Shown here: positions 32,838 through 41,656 of the stretch, in pieces | Position numbering within the stretch: position 1 is the first letter of the stretch | Layout: each line of letters begins with the position of its first letter | Assembly (NCBI GenBank): GCA_902774005.1 | Contig: CACYGK010000004.1 | Location: forward strand, 1 to 59,878 | Origin: an uncultured Bacteroidales bacterium | GTDB taxonomy: Bacteria > Bacteroidota > Bacteroidia > Bacteroidales > Bacteroidaceae | DNA: 59,878 nucleotides | Direction: 5' to 3' | Made by a program: the position numbers and the translations under genes | Notes under the pieces: model-generated | What the model saw: the letters and a program-made list of their open reading frames with translations, nothing else | Databases searched by the model: none | What the model was told of the DNA's origin: nothing

Positions 32838-35800
32838 ATGAAACAAATTAAATTAACATTCGTCCTGACCACGCTCATGAGTATGGTGGGACTGCAGGCA
32901 TTTGCTGCATGGGACACATCTATTCAAGTAAATGATGTTTGCTATTATTTGGATAATGACAACAATTTGGCTCAAGTGAGATCTAAATTCAATGAAGGAA
33001 AGTACACGGGTCACATCACCATCCCCTCGTCATTTACCTATAATTCTAAACAATACAATGTGACGAGTATTGGCGATAATGCGTTCTATTTATGCTCCGA
33101 TCTTACCTCAGTCACTATCCCCAACAGCGTGACAAGTATTGGCGATAATGCGTTCCAAGGTTGCGTTGGCCTGACCTCTGTTACCATCCCTAACAGCGTG
33201 ACGAGTATTGGCAATAATGCGTTTTTTCATTGCGATGACCTTACCTCCGTCACTATTGGCAACAGCGTTACAAGTATTGGTGAGACGGCTTTCGCTGATT
33301 GCTTTAGCCTTACCTCCGTCACCATCCCCAACAGCGTGACGAGTATTGGCGATGCTGCTTTCGGTGGTTGTTCTGGTTTAACAGCTATAATTATTGGCAA
33401 CGGTATTACAAGTATCGGTAATTCTGCTTTCAATGGTTGCAGCGGTCTTACCTCTGTTACCATCCCTAATAGCGTGACAAGTATAGGTGATCGTGCTTTC
33501 TATTGGTGCTCTGGTCTTACCTCTGTCACTATCCCCAACAGCGTGACGAGCATTGGCAGGGAAGCTTTCACTGGTTGCAAAATTGAGTCCCTCATCATCC
33601 CCAACAGCGTGACGAGCATTGGCGAGTATGCTTTCAGAGGTTGCGGTAAAGAGTCTATAGAGGTTGAATCAGGGAATACTAAGTATGATTCACGAAACAA
33701 CTGCAATGCACTTATTGAAACAGCAAGTAACAAGTTGATTGTCGGTTGTAAGAATACTGTCATCCCCAATAGCGTGACGAGCATTGGTGCTTATGCTTTC
33801 TATTTTTGCTCCGGTCTTACCTCTGTGACTATCCCTAACAGCGTGACAAATATTGGCAATTATTCGTTCCATGATTGCCAAGACCTTATCTCCGTCACCA
33901 TCGGCAACAGCGTGACGCGTATTGGCTCTAATTCTTTCCAGTATTGCAATAAACTTACCTCCGTCACCATCGGCAACAGCGTGACGAGTATTGGCGATGC
34001 TGCTTTCAATGGTTGCTCTATGCTTACCACCGTGACTATTGACATTAACACCCCACTCACAATAGGAAGTGGTACTATTGCCAATCGTGCCAACGCAACA
34101 CTCTACGTTCCTGCTGGCTGCATGTCTGCATACGAGGCAGCTGACTATTGGACAGATTTCAAAGAAATAATAGAGATGGGTAAAGATATGAGTAGTTCTG
34201 ATATTACTATTAATTCTATTGATGATGTCACCTACAACGGTTTGGCGCAGACACCGATTGTAACGGTGATGAACAGAACAACGACGCTGACCTGTGGAAC
34301 GCACTACACAGTTGCCTACAGCAATAACACTAATGCAGGAACGGCTACTGTGACCATTACAGGAATGGGTAACAATACAGGTACGAAAAGTGCCAACTTC
34401 ACCATCAACAAGGCGGCATTGACGGTTAGTGCGAATAGTTATGTCATTAGGCAAGGTGACGCGTTCCCTGAATTTGATGTTACCTATTTAGGTTTTCAGA
34501 ATGGCGAGACATCGAGTGTGCTGACCACACAACCTGTCGCAAGTTGTTCTGCCTCATCCAGTAATATCGTAGGCACCTATGATATTGTCGTTGGAGGTGG
34601 TGTTGCTCAAAACTATGAATTCAATTATATAGATGGTACACTAACTATTGGCTCTCCTATTATTGATTTCGCCGACCAATATGCGAAATCAGCATGTGTT
34701 GCAGCATGGGATACAGACCATGATGGTGAGCTAAGTATGCAGGAGGCGGCGGCTGTTACATCATTGTCTGATGCTACCTTTGACAAGAATATGACATCAT
34801 TCGATGAACTTGTATATTTTACGGGGTTGACTTCCATTATAAGTTTTCAATCATATACGAAACTAACCTCCATTGTCATTCCAAGTAACGTAACAAGTCT
34901 TCCAAACAGAGCCTTCTGGGGATGTACAGATCTTTCCTCAGTTACTGTTCCTAACAGTGTGACAAGCATAGGACAATATGCGTTCTATAATTGCAGAAAT
35001 TTACTTTCCATTACCATCCCGAGTGGTGTTACTTCTATTGGTTGGTACGCTTTCTACAACTGTAGCAGTTTGACCTCTATTACAATTCCTAATGGTATAA
35101 ACGTAATTGACCAAAGCACTTTTTATGGCTGTAGTGGCTTAACTTCCATTGTCATTCCGAATGGTGTTACTAGTATTGGAAGTTCTGCTTTCAGGAATTG
35201 TACATCCTTAGCTACTGTCACTATTCCTAATAGTGTGATAACAATAGGACAGTATGCCTTTGCACAGACGGGGTTAACTTCTATCGTTATTCCCAGCAGT
35301 GTGACAAGCATTGGAAATGATGCCTTTAGCTTCTGCGAGAAAATTGCCTCCATATCTGTTGAAAGCGGAAACGGTAAATACGATTCTCGTGACAATTGTA
35401 ATGCTATTATCAATACTTCTACAAACAAACTGCTTTATGGTAGTAATAATACTACAATACCCAACAGTGTGACAAGTATTGGCGAGCGCGCTTTTAGTTA
35501 CCGTAAGGGTCTAACTTCCATCACCATCCCCAATAGCGTGACGAGTATAGGAGAATCTGCTTTCAATAATTGTACTGGTCTTACCTCTGTCACCATCCCC
35601 AACAGCGTGACGAGTATTGCTCAATCCACGTTCAGCAGCTGTAGTGGTCTTATCTCCGTTAGTATTCCCAACAGCGTGACGAGTATAGATTATCGTGCTT
35701 TCCTTTTCTGCTCAAGCCTTACCTCTGTCACCATCCCCAATAGCGTGACAAGTATTGGTTCAGATGCTTTCATAGGTTGCTCTGGCCTTACCTCTGTTAC

Positions 35801-37391
35801 CATCCCCAATAGCGTGACAAGTATTGGTTCAGATGCTTTCTATGGTTGCTCTGGCCTTACCTCCATGACAGTAAGGATAGAGGAGCCTATAAATCTTAGT
35901 GGCTCTATTTGTGCGGCATCCACAATATCTCTCTACGTACCTGCTAGTGGTGTTGACGCGTATAAAGCAGCAAATTATTGGAAAAATTTCAAGGAAATAT
36001 TAGCAATCGTTAAGAACGAACAGACGTTAGATTTCACAACCATCCCGACAATGACGTATGGTGACGCAACCTATACTTTGCCAGAAACCACCGAAGAAGG
36101 ACGCGCATTGACATGGACTGTCGCCAATACAAATGTGGCAACAGTAAGCGCGAATATACTGACTATACATGGCGCCGGATTAACAACCGTTACGGCAACC
36201 AATGTAGGTGACGAAAACTATGAGGACTTCTCACGTGAGTTTGGGTTGGTTGTCAATAAAGCATCGTTAGTAATTTCTGCCACTGATAAATCAATGACAT
36301 ATGGTGATTTCGTTCCATCATTGGAAATTGAATACAGCGGATTTAAGAATGATGAAACCGAAACAGTTTTGACCACACAACCGACCATTACATGTAGTGC
36401 CACACAAACAAGCAATGCTGGGGTATACGCGATACAAGTATCTGAAGCTACAGCAGCCAACTACGACATCACTCATATTTCTGGTACGATGACAATCAAC
36501 AAGGCTCCATTGACTATCACTGCTAAGAGTTATACCATCAACCAGAAAGATGACCTGCCTGAATTTGAAGTCACCTACGATGGCTTTAAGAATGCACAAA
36601 CCAGCAGTGTGCTGACTACACTACCCACTATCACATGTGATGCAACAGACTCAGAGACAGCTGGCGACTTTGACATCATTCCAAGCGGTGCAGCTGCCAC
36701 GAACTATAGTTTCAACTATGTGAGCGGCACGCTGACTGTCAATGAAGTAGAATCTGTCACTATTGCTATGAGAACAGGCAGTGGAGATGCACGTAATATG
36801 ATAGCGTATAGTAGCAAGTATGCACTGGACTTCACCGACAGACCAGAACTCAAGGCCTATATTGCATGTGGCTATAACTCGAATAGAGAAGTTCTGCTGG
36901 TACATGTAAGCGTCGTTCCACCATATACTGGTATGGTGATTAAGACAACGAACGGTATTTATGATGGTGGAGATTATGACGTACCAACAACGACAGAAGA
37001 CTATTATTATGCCAACCTGTTGGTACCCGTGGTTGAAACAGAAACCGTAACACCTACAGAGATTATCGATGACGTAGAATATACGAATTTCACCATAGGT
37101 ACACTTGTTGGCGGAGGTATTGGCTTCGTGAAATTAAATTCCAATTGGACTACACATAACAAGTCCTATCTGCGTGTTCCAACAAGTCTTTATAACAACA
37201 CGGCCTACGCCAACGCAATCAAAGGCTTCGGTGTTGAGTTCGTAGAAGGCGAAAGGGCAACAGCCATCCTAAACGCTAAACACGATGCACAGGAGAACGA
37301 AGACGACTATTACGACTTACTGGGTCGCAAGGTGAAACCAATTAGCAAAGGCTTCTATATCCACAAAGGCAAGAAAATGTTTATTAAGTAA
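32838..37391 (+). CDS. Large BspA-type leucine-rich-repeat surface protein
   Basis: The protein has 1517 residues with a signal peptide (MKQIKLTFVLTTLMSMVGLQAFA). Two blocks of LRR_5 repeats (consensus SVTSIGDNAFYGCSGLTSVT) span residues ~60-430 and ~640-1035. Each block is followed by MBG-type beta domains (~455-600 and ~1055-1310) with motifs such as 'LTVSANSYVIRQGD' and 'TSSVLTTQP'. Residues ~612-640 hold an EF-hand-like DTDHDGELS. The end 'YYDLLGRKVKPISKGFYIHKGKKMFIK' (split here only by function) matches the sorting-like tail of two other proteins in the window. BspA-type proteins bind host matrix or other bacteria; the ligand here is unknown. The DNA repeats are similar enough for slippage or gene conversion. 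Confidence 0.9.
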   Translation: MKQIKLTFVLTTLMSMVGLQAFAAWDTSIQVNDVCYYLDNDNNLAQVRSKFNEGKYTGHITIPSSFTYNSKQYNVTSIGDNAFYLCSDLTSVTIPNSVTSIGDNAFQGCVGLTSVTIPNSVTSIGNNAFFHCDDLTSVTIGNSVTSIGETAFADCFSLTSVTIPNSVTSIGDAAFGGCSGLTAIIIGNGITSIGNSAFNGCSGLTSVTIPNSVTSIGDRAFYWCSGLTSVTIPNSVTSIGREAFTGCKIESLIIPNSVTSIGEYAFRGCGKESIEVESGNTKYDSRNNCNALIETASNKLIVGCKNTVIPNSVTSIGAYAFYFCSGLTSVTIPNSVTNIGNYSFHDCQDLISVTIGNSVTRIGSNSFQYCNKLTSVTIGNSVTSIGDAAFNGCSMLTTVTIDINTPLTIGSGTIANRANATLYVPAGCMSAYEAADYWTDFKEIIEMGKDMSSSDITINSIDDVTYNGLAQTPIVTVMNRTTTLTCGTHYTVAYSNNTNAGTATVTITGMGNNTGTKSANFTINKAALTVSANSYVIRQGDAFPEFDVTYLGFQNGETSSVLTTQPVASCSASSSNIVGTYDIVVGGGVAQNYEFNYIDGTLTIGSPIIDFADQYAKSACVAAWDTDHDGELSMQEAAAVTSLSDATFDKNMTSFDELVYFTGLTSIISFQSYTKLTSIVIPSNVTSLPNRAFWGCTDLSSVTVPNSVTSIGQYAFYNCRNLLSITIPSGVTSIGWYAFYNCSSLTSITIPNGINVIDQSTFYGCSGLTSIVIPNGVTSIGSSAFRNCTSLATVTIPNSVITIGQYAFAQTGLTSIVIPSSVTSIGNDAFSFCEKIASISVESGNGKYDSRDNCNAIINTSTNKLLYGSNNTTIPNSVTSIGERAFSYRKGLTSITIPNSVTSIGESAFNNCTGLTSVTIPNSVTSIAQSTFSSCSGLISVSIPNSVTSIDYRAFLFCSSLTSVTIPNSVTSIGSDAFIGCSGLTSVTIPNSVTSIGSDAFYGCSGLTSMTVRIEEPINLSGSICAASTISLYVPASGVDAYKAANYWKNFKEILAIVKNEQTLDFTTIPTMTYGDATYTLPETTEEGRALTWTVANTNVATVSANILTIHGAGLTTVTATNVGDENYEDFSREFGLVVNKASLVISATDKSMTYGDFVPSLEIEYSGFKNDETETVLTTQPTITCSATQTSNAGVYAIQVSEATAANYDITHISGTMTINKAPLTITAKSYTINQKDDLPEFEVTYDGFKNAQTSSVLTTLPTITCDATDSETAGDFDIIPSGAAATNYSFNYVSGTLTVNEVESVTIAMRTGSGDARNMIAYSSKYALDFTDRPELKAYIACGYNSNREVLLVHVSVVPPYTGMVIKTTNGIYDGGDYDVPTTTEDYYYANLLVPVVETETVTPTEIIDDVEYTNFTIGTLVGGGIGFVKLNSNWTTHNKSYLRVPTSLYNNTAYANAIKGFGVEFVEGERATAILNAKHDAQENEDDYYDLLGRKVKPISKGFYIHKGKKMFIK

Positions 37392-37415
37392 GAAATAATT
37401 TAATAACGAATCATT

Positions 37416-37562
37416 ATGCAAAGAAATATGAAAAAAAAGTATGAGTCACCTTGTATTAAAACTGTTGAATTGAAGTATAAACATCAGATTCTGGTAGGCT
37501 CCCCCTACACAGAAGAGGATCCTGAGCCATTCCCTATTGGTGAGGGCTTTCCAGATGATTAA
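37416..37562 (+). CDS. Tiny ORF D: 48-residue peptide after the LRR protein
   Basis: ATG 37416 (or in-frame ATG 37428) encodes MQRNMKKKYESPCIKTVELK, then HQILVGSP and an acidic Pro-rich tail ending FPDD. It lies 24 bases after the LRR gene and 34 bases before a terminator, so it is co-transcribed. It has the same layout as the ORFs at 2395 and 7316. No known domain. Function unknown. Confidence 0.65.
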   Translation: MQRNMKKKYESPCIKTVELKYKHQILVGSPYTEEDPEPFPIGEGFPDD

Positions 37563-37596
37563 GTTTAATGTCAAAGGACAGGTGACTGACACCATT

Positions 37597-37632
37597 AACT
37601 CGCGTAAGATAACTTGCGCGAGTTTTCTTTTT
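37597..37632 (+). terminator. Terminator after the LRR/tiny-ORF unit
   Basis: Stem aactcgcgtaag/cttgcgcgagtt with a bulge and a four-base loop, followed by a T-rich run. Confidence 0.75.
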
Positions 37633-37825
37633 GGTGGACGGAGAGAATAATAACAGGGAAAGACTCACTGACGGTCGTGTCCATGCTTCCTCCTCAGATG
37701 GCTTCAGCTGGTTTAAGCGAAGGTAAACAGGTTGAAATTTTGAGAAATTATATGCTTTTTGTTTAATGAATTAAATAAAAATCGGTAAAAATTTGTAAGT
37801 TCATTAAACACTTCGTATTTTGGAA

Positions 37826-38250
37826 TCAGAGGGACAGGAACTTTTAGCTTACCGCTTACAGTTTAAAAGATTAAGCAGGTTTAAATCATCTTAATCTATA
37901 ATTGTGTTTTAACTTTATGAATATCAGCACATTGCTTTTAAATCCTAAAAATCAAACATGCATTTGCAAGGCCAGAATGGGCCGTAGAAGTGAAATGGTC
38001 AAATAAGCCATTTGTCAATCCGTCTTCGGAATTGAAGTCATTAGAAACCTTTATGAAGACCAATGGACTGACCCACGCCATTGTTACCTCTATCTCGGAA
38101 ACTGGTAAGAAAGAGATGTCCTATGGCTGCCTACAGTTTATGCCTGTCGCCTGCTATGCTTATACTGTTGGAGAAAATACGCTAAAGGCAACAAAAATGT
38201 CGTTTGGCTTGTAAGAAGTACTCAAAAAGGGGAGTCAGAGGGACAGGAAC
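37826..38250. repeat. 16-bp direct repeats flanking an ATPase remnant
   Basis: tcagagggacaggaac occurs exactly at 37826-37841 and 38235-38250. The pair encloses the truncated ATPase fragment and about 100 bases of AT-rich sequence. It could be a scar of an inserted segment or an intergenic repeat that mediated a deletion. Confidence 0.6.
37942..38214 (+). pseudogene. 3' remnant of an AAA ATPase (DUF4143-type)
   Basis: The open frame without a start reads IKHAFARPEWAVEVKWSNKPF ... GLTHAIVTSIS ... YGCLQFMPVACYAYTVG. This matches the C-terminal end of DUF4143-type ATPases (usually ~380-450 residues), whose last part is a nuclease-like fold with EVKW. Only ~90 codons remain; the ATPase core is missing. 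A 74-residue frame beginning at GTG 37990 is contained in it and is not an independent gene. Confidence 0.65.
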
Positions 38251-38360
38251 ATTAGAAGTAAGAGGGCAGAAGGCTGATGTAAGAAATAACCGTAACTCCT
38301 AACTGTCTTACACATTATTTATAATACAGGGAAGAACAGAACTAATAATGAATTAAATAC

Positions 38361-38393
38361 AAATCCACCGTTGCGTAGTGCGACGGTGGATTG
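38361..38393 (-). terminator. Terminator of the small membrane protein gene
   Basis: Stem aatccaccgttgcg/tgcgacggtggatt with one bulge. On the minus strand it is followed by T-rich sequence. Confidence 0.65.
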
Positions 38394-38437
38394 TTTGTTT
38401 CTGAAAGGTTTGCGCCGAAATGTGACGCGGGGCAGGG

Positions 38438-38608
38438 TTAGTAGTTGCGCTTGTTGATTACGATGTGGGCGATGAGACCTACGATGATGAGTACGAGCGA
38501 ACCTATGGTGTACCAGTTCTGGTCTGCCATGTCTGCCATGAATGGAACTACTGTGAGCACGAGAAGAAGTGCTCCGAGTACGATGAGGATTAGTCCGAGA
38601 TTTTTCAT
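38438..38608 (-). CDS. 56-residue two-helix membrane protein
   Basis: The minus strand encodes MKNLGLILIVLGALLLVLTV, a membrane helix, a short loop with FMADMADQNWYT, then a second helix (IGSLVLIIVGLIAHIVI) and the basic end NKRNY. Small proteins of this plan are common and unnamed in Bacteroidales. It has its own terminator and is divergent from the ribosomal operon. Function unknown. Confidence 0.75.
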   Translation of the reverse strand: MKNLGLILIVLGALLLVLTVVPFMADMADQNWYTIGSLVLIIVGLIAHIVINKRNY

Positions 38609-38819
38609 TGTATAGTATATATTTTAGTTGTTTACGGATGTATCGTCTTGCAAAGGAAAGGATTTTTTGACAAATGGAGAAATAAAAAGCCAATAAAATG
38701 CAACGCGAAGAGTAAAAATAAGTTTTTTCTGCATTTATTTTGTATTTCGCTCATTTTGCACTACCGTTGGCTTTGTCGAAGGTACTGTGTTCGAAAATAA
38801 AAATAAACTTTCATTTTGT
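38609..38819. other. AT-rich intergenic stretch upstream of rpsF
   Basis: No gene. A segment near 38735-38760 (ttttgtatttcgctcattttgcac) resembles the rpsF promoter segment at 38812-38850, as if the promoter region had been partly duplicated. Confidence 0.4.
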
Positions 38820-38820
38820 T

Positions 38821-38850
38821 TTGTATTTTACTCATTTAATCGTACCTTTG
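38821..38850 (+). promoter_or_regulatory. Promoter of rpsF-rpsR-rplI
   Basis: TTG 38821-38823, a 19-base spacer and TACCTTTG 38843-38850. The leader of about 65 bases before ATG 38921 is where S6-S18 autoregulation would act, but I could not assign the known motif with confidence. Confidence 0.65.
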
Positions 38851-38920
38851 CACCCGCTTTTGTGGATTCGTCTGCAGAGCAGAGTTTATAAACATTATTA
38901 ATTACTTATTTATTGATCAA

Positions 38921-39253
38921 ATGAATCAATACGAAACCGTTTTCATCTTAACTCCCGTTTTATCTGAGGCTCAGGTAAAGGAAGCGGCAGACAAGTACAA
39001 GGATTATCTTGTTCAGCATGGAGCAGAGATAATCAATGAAGAGAATTGGGGTATGAAGAAGTTGGCATACTCAATTCAGAAGAAATCTTCAGGCTTCTAT
39101 CTGATGATAGAGTACAAGGCTGAACCAGCAGTGATTGCAAAGTATGAGTTGCAGATGCGCCGTGACGAGCGTGTGCTCCGCTATCTCACAGTAAAGAACG
39201 AAAAGTACGCTGCAGCTTACGCTGAGAAGCGTCGTAACAAGAAGGAGGCATAA
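38921..39253 (+). CDS. rpsF: 30S ribosomal protein S6
   Basis: 110 residues. The N-terminus [19 protein letters not shown] and '[24 protein letters not shown]' are characteristic. S6 pairs with S18 on the platform of the small subunit. First gene of the rpsF-rpsR-rplI operon, 3 bases ahead of rpsR. Confidence 0.97.
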   Translation: MNQYETVFILTPVLSEAQVKEAADKYKDYLVQHGAEIINEENWGMKKLAYSIQKKSSGFYLMIEYKAEPAVIAKYELQMRRDERVLRYLTVKNEKYAAAYAEKRRNKKEA

Positions 39254-39256
39254 GAC

Positions 39257-39532
39257 ATGGCAACAACTGCAAATACATCGGAAATCCGTTATCTTAACGC
39301 TCCTGTTATCGACGTTAAGAAGAAGAAGTACTGCCGTTTCAAGAAGAGCGGTATCAAGTACATCGACTATAAGGACCCTGAGTTCCTGAAGAAGTTCCTC
39401 AACGAACAGGGTAAGATTCTGCCTCGTCGTATCACTGGTACTTCGCTGAAATACCAGCGCCGCGTGGCTCAGGCTGTGAAGCGTGCACGTCACCTCGCAC
39501 TCCTGCCATACGTAACTGACTTGTTGAAATAA
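39257..39532 (+). CDS. rpsR: 30S ribosomal protein S18
   Basis: 91 residues. The conserved core reads [19 protein letters not shown], then '[19 protein letters not shown]' and '[14 protein letters not shown]'. It binds S6 and 16S rRNA. Middle gene of the operon, 21 bases ahead of rplI. Confidence 0.97.
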   Translation: MATTANTSEIRYLNAPVIDVKKKKYCRFKKSGIKYIDYKDPEFLKKFLNEQGKILPRRITGTSLKYQRRVAQAVKRARHLALLPYVTDLLK

Positions 39533-39553
39533 TAAAAAGGAGGAAAGTAAAGT

Positions 39554-40099
39554 ATGAAAATCATTCTTAAGAAAGACGTTCTCGGCTTAGGCTACAAGGA
39601 CGAGGTCCTCACAGTGAAGGACGGATATGGTCGCAACTACCTTCTTCCTCAAGGCTATGCAGTAATAGCTACTGAGAAAGCCCTCAAGCAACTCAACGAG
39701 GAATTGAAGCAGCGCGCTAATAAGATTGCAAAGATTAAGGCTGACGCAGAAGCAGAAGCAGCTAAGTATCAGGGCGTTTCGCTCCAGATCAAGGCTAAGG
39801 TTTCTGAAGGTCGTAATATTTATGGTTCTGTAGGTCCGAAGGAAATTGCAGATGCTCTTGCAGCTCAGGGTTTGGAGACAAATCCGAAGATTATCACTAT
39901 GAAGGCTGCAAAGGCTCTCGGTTCTTACGAGGCTACTATTCACTTCCACAGAGAGATTTCTGCTGTAGTACCTGTTGAGGTAGTATCAGCTGAACCTCTG
40001 AAGAAAGCTCCAAAGGCTGCTCCTGCTCCAGTAGTAGAGGAGGCTCCTGCAGTTGAAGAGGAGGTTGAGGAGGAAGTAGAAGAAGCTCCAGCAGAATAA
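39554..40099 (+). CDS. rplI: 50S ribosomal protein L9
   Basis: 181 residues, longer than the ~150 of many bacteria. The N-terminal rRNA-binding domain reads MKIILKKDVLGLGYKDEV ... GYGRNYLLPQGYA, followed by the long connecting helix and the C-terminal domain. The extra ~30 residues are an Ala/Pro/Glu/Val tail (APVVEEAPAVEEEVEEE), an acidic extension frequent in Bacteroidetes. Last gene of the operon, followed by a terminator. Confidence 0.96.
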   Translation: MKIILKKDVLGLGYKDEVLTVKDGYGRNYLLPQGYAVIATEKALKQLNEELKQRANKIAKIKADAEAEAAKYQGVSLQIKAKVSEGRNIYGSVGPKEIADALAAQGLETNPKIITMKAAKALGSYEATIHFHREISAVVPVEVVSAEPLKKAPKAAPAPVVEEAPAVEEEVEEEVEEAPAE

Positions 40100-40121
40100 T
40101 TTACATCCGATTATAGATTTG

Positions 40122-40157
40122 AGGTGGCTGTCACACGTGTGATTGCCACCTTTTTTG
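40122..40157 (+). terminator. Terminator of the ribosomal protein operon
   Basis: Stem aggtggctgtcacac/gtgtgattgccacct with small mismatches, followed by six T. Confidence 0.85.
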
Positions 40158-40225
40158 TGTTTTTGGGCTGATTGTTCGGAAATGTCAAATCTCTTTTATA
40201 TCTTTGTCCGCAAATTCATGAATTG

Positions 40226-40864
40226 ATGAAAAAGCAGGAGCTTTATAACGCTATAGTTGACTATTTCACCCGTGAAATGCCCGATGTGGATACCGAACTG
40301 GAGTACGGGAATCCGTTTCAGTTGCTCGTGGCTGTGATTCTCTCGGCACAATGTACGGACAAACGTGTGAATATGGTTACTCCTGCATTGTTTCGCGATT
40401 ATTCCACGGCAGAGGAGATGGCAGAAGCCACTCCGGAGGTTATATTTGAATATGTGAAGAGTGTCAGTTATCCGAATAATAAGGCAAAACATCTCGTTGG
40501 AATGGCACAAATGCTCGTGAATGAGTATGGAGGTGAGGTACCGAGCGATTTGGATGATCTGGTACGTTTGCCCGGTGTGGGCAGGAAGACAGCCAACGTG
40601 GTTCAGGCTGTGGTGTTCGGCAAGTCGGCAATGGCTGTAGATACCCATATCTTCCGTGTCAGTCACCGTCTCGGACTGGTGGGTGACAAGTCGAAGACTC
40701 CCTATGCTGTTGAGAAAGAACTGGTAAAATATTTCCCTGCAGAAGTTATTCCCAAGGCTCATCATTGGTTGCTGCTGCATGGACGGTATGTATGTCAGGC
40801 ACGCACTCCGAAGTGCGGGAAGTGTGGACTGACGGCTTTGTGTAAATATTTCAAAAGTGTATGA
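40226..40864 (+). CDS. nth: Endonuclease III
   Basis: About 212 residues are read from ATG 40226 (MKKQELYNAIVDYF); the frame to 40172 overlaps the likely promoter (TATCTTTG 40199-40206). It is a DNA glycosylase/AP lyase for oxidised pyrimidines. Helix-hairpin-helix LPGVGRKTANVV carries the catalytic lysine, the catalytic aspartate is in AVDTHIFRVSHRLG, and the iron-sulfur cluster cysteines have C-X6-C-X2-C-X5-C spacing at the end. Its stop overlaps the next start (ATGA at 40861). Confidence 0.95.
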   Translation: MKKQELYNAIVDYFTREMPDVDTELEYGNPFQLLVAVILSAQCTDKRVNMVTPALFRDYSTAEEMAEATPEVIFEYVKSVSYPNNKAKHLVGMAQMLVNEYGGEVPSDLDDLVRLPGVGRKTANVVQAVVFGKSAMAVDTHIFRVSHRLGLVGDKSKTPYAVEKELVKYFPAEVIPKAHHWLLLHGRYVCQARTPKCGKCGLTALCKYFKSV

Positions 40865-41640
40865 TTAAGGCTTTGTTTTTTGATATAGACGGCACACTTG
40901 TGTCGTTCAAGACTCACAGGATACCTCAGAGTACGATTGATGCTGTGAGTGAGGCTCGCCGGAAAGGTATCAAGGTGTATATCGCAACGGGTCGTCCGCG
41001 TCCGTATGTGGACAATCTGGGTACGATGGAGTATGACGGAATCATGTGTGTGAACGGAGCGAGTTGCACAACGAAGGACGGGGAGGTGATTGTGAGCAAG
41101 AATATCCCGAAGGAGGATGTGGCTCGTATGGTGGATTATGTAAACAAATACAAACTGCCGATAGCCATAGCCGACGACGATATGTCGTTTGCCGTGAATA
41201 TCGATGAGTCGTTCCGTGAGGTATATGCCCTGCTCGACCTGGATATTCCTGAGAACCGTCCTGCCGAGGATGCACTGAAGATGGAGGTGAAGCAGTTTGT
41301 GGCTTTCTTCCCCGAGGAACTGGACTACGAGATAAAGGGGAAGGTGCTGACCCATTGCAATGTGTTCCGCTGGCATCCAGCCTTTGCCGACTGCATCATC
41401 AACAACACGAGCAAGGCTACGGGTATCGATGCCGTATGCAAGTATTACGGTTTTACGGCTGATGATGCGATGGCTTTCGGTGACGGAGGCAATGACATCG
41501 AGATGCTCCGTCATGTAGGAATCGGTGTGGCTATGGGTAATGCAAAGGACGAAGTGAAGGCATGTGCCGACTATGTCACTACCTCGGTGGATGATGACGG
41601 TATCGTGAATGCCCTCAGACATTTTGGTGTAATCAATTAA
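40861..41640 (+). CDS. Cof-type HAD-IIB hydrolase (sugar or nucleotide phosphatase)
   Basis: 259 residues. HAD motif I FFDIDGTLVS gives the nucleophile and acid aspartates (D8, D10); motif II 'VYIATGRPRP'; motif IV 'AMAFGDGGNDIEML'. The inserted cap is of the IIB type. Members dephosphorylate small metabolites; the substrate is unknown. Translationally coupled to nth by a 4-base overlap. Confidence 0.9.
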   Translation: MIKALFFDIDGTLVSFKTHRIPQSTIDAVSEARRKGIKVYIATGRPRPYVDNLGTMEYDGIMCVNGASCTTKDGEVIVSKNIPKEDVARMVDYVNKYKLPIAIADDDMSFAVNIDESFREVYALLDLDIPENRPAEDALKMEVKQFVAFFPEELDYEIKGKVLTHCNVFRWHPAFADCIINNTSKATGIDAVCKYYGFTADDAMAFGDGGNDIEMLRHVGIGVAMGNAKDEVKACADYVTTSVDDDGIVNALRHFGVIN

Positions 41641-41656
41641 AAACTTAGGATATACT

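Noticed and set aside
33000..36000. Regular repeats that could suggest a CRISPR array
   Set aside because: The repeats are in-frame codons of leucine-rich repeats with ~69-base period and no unique spacers.
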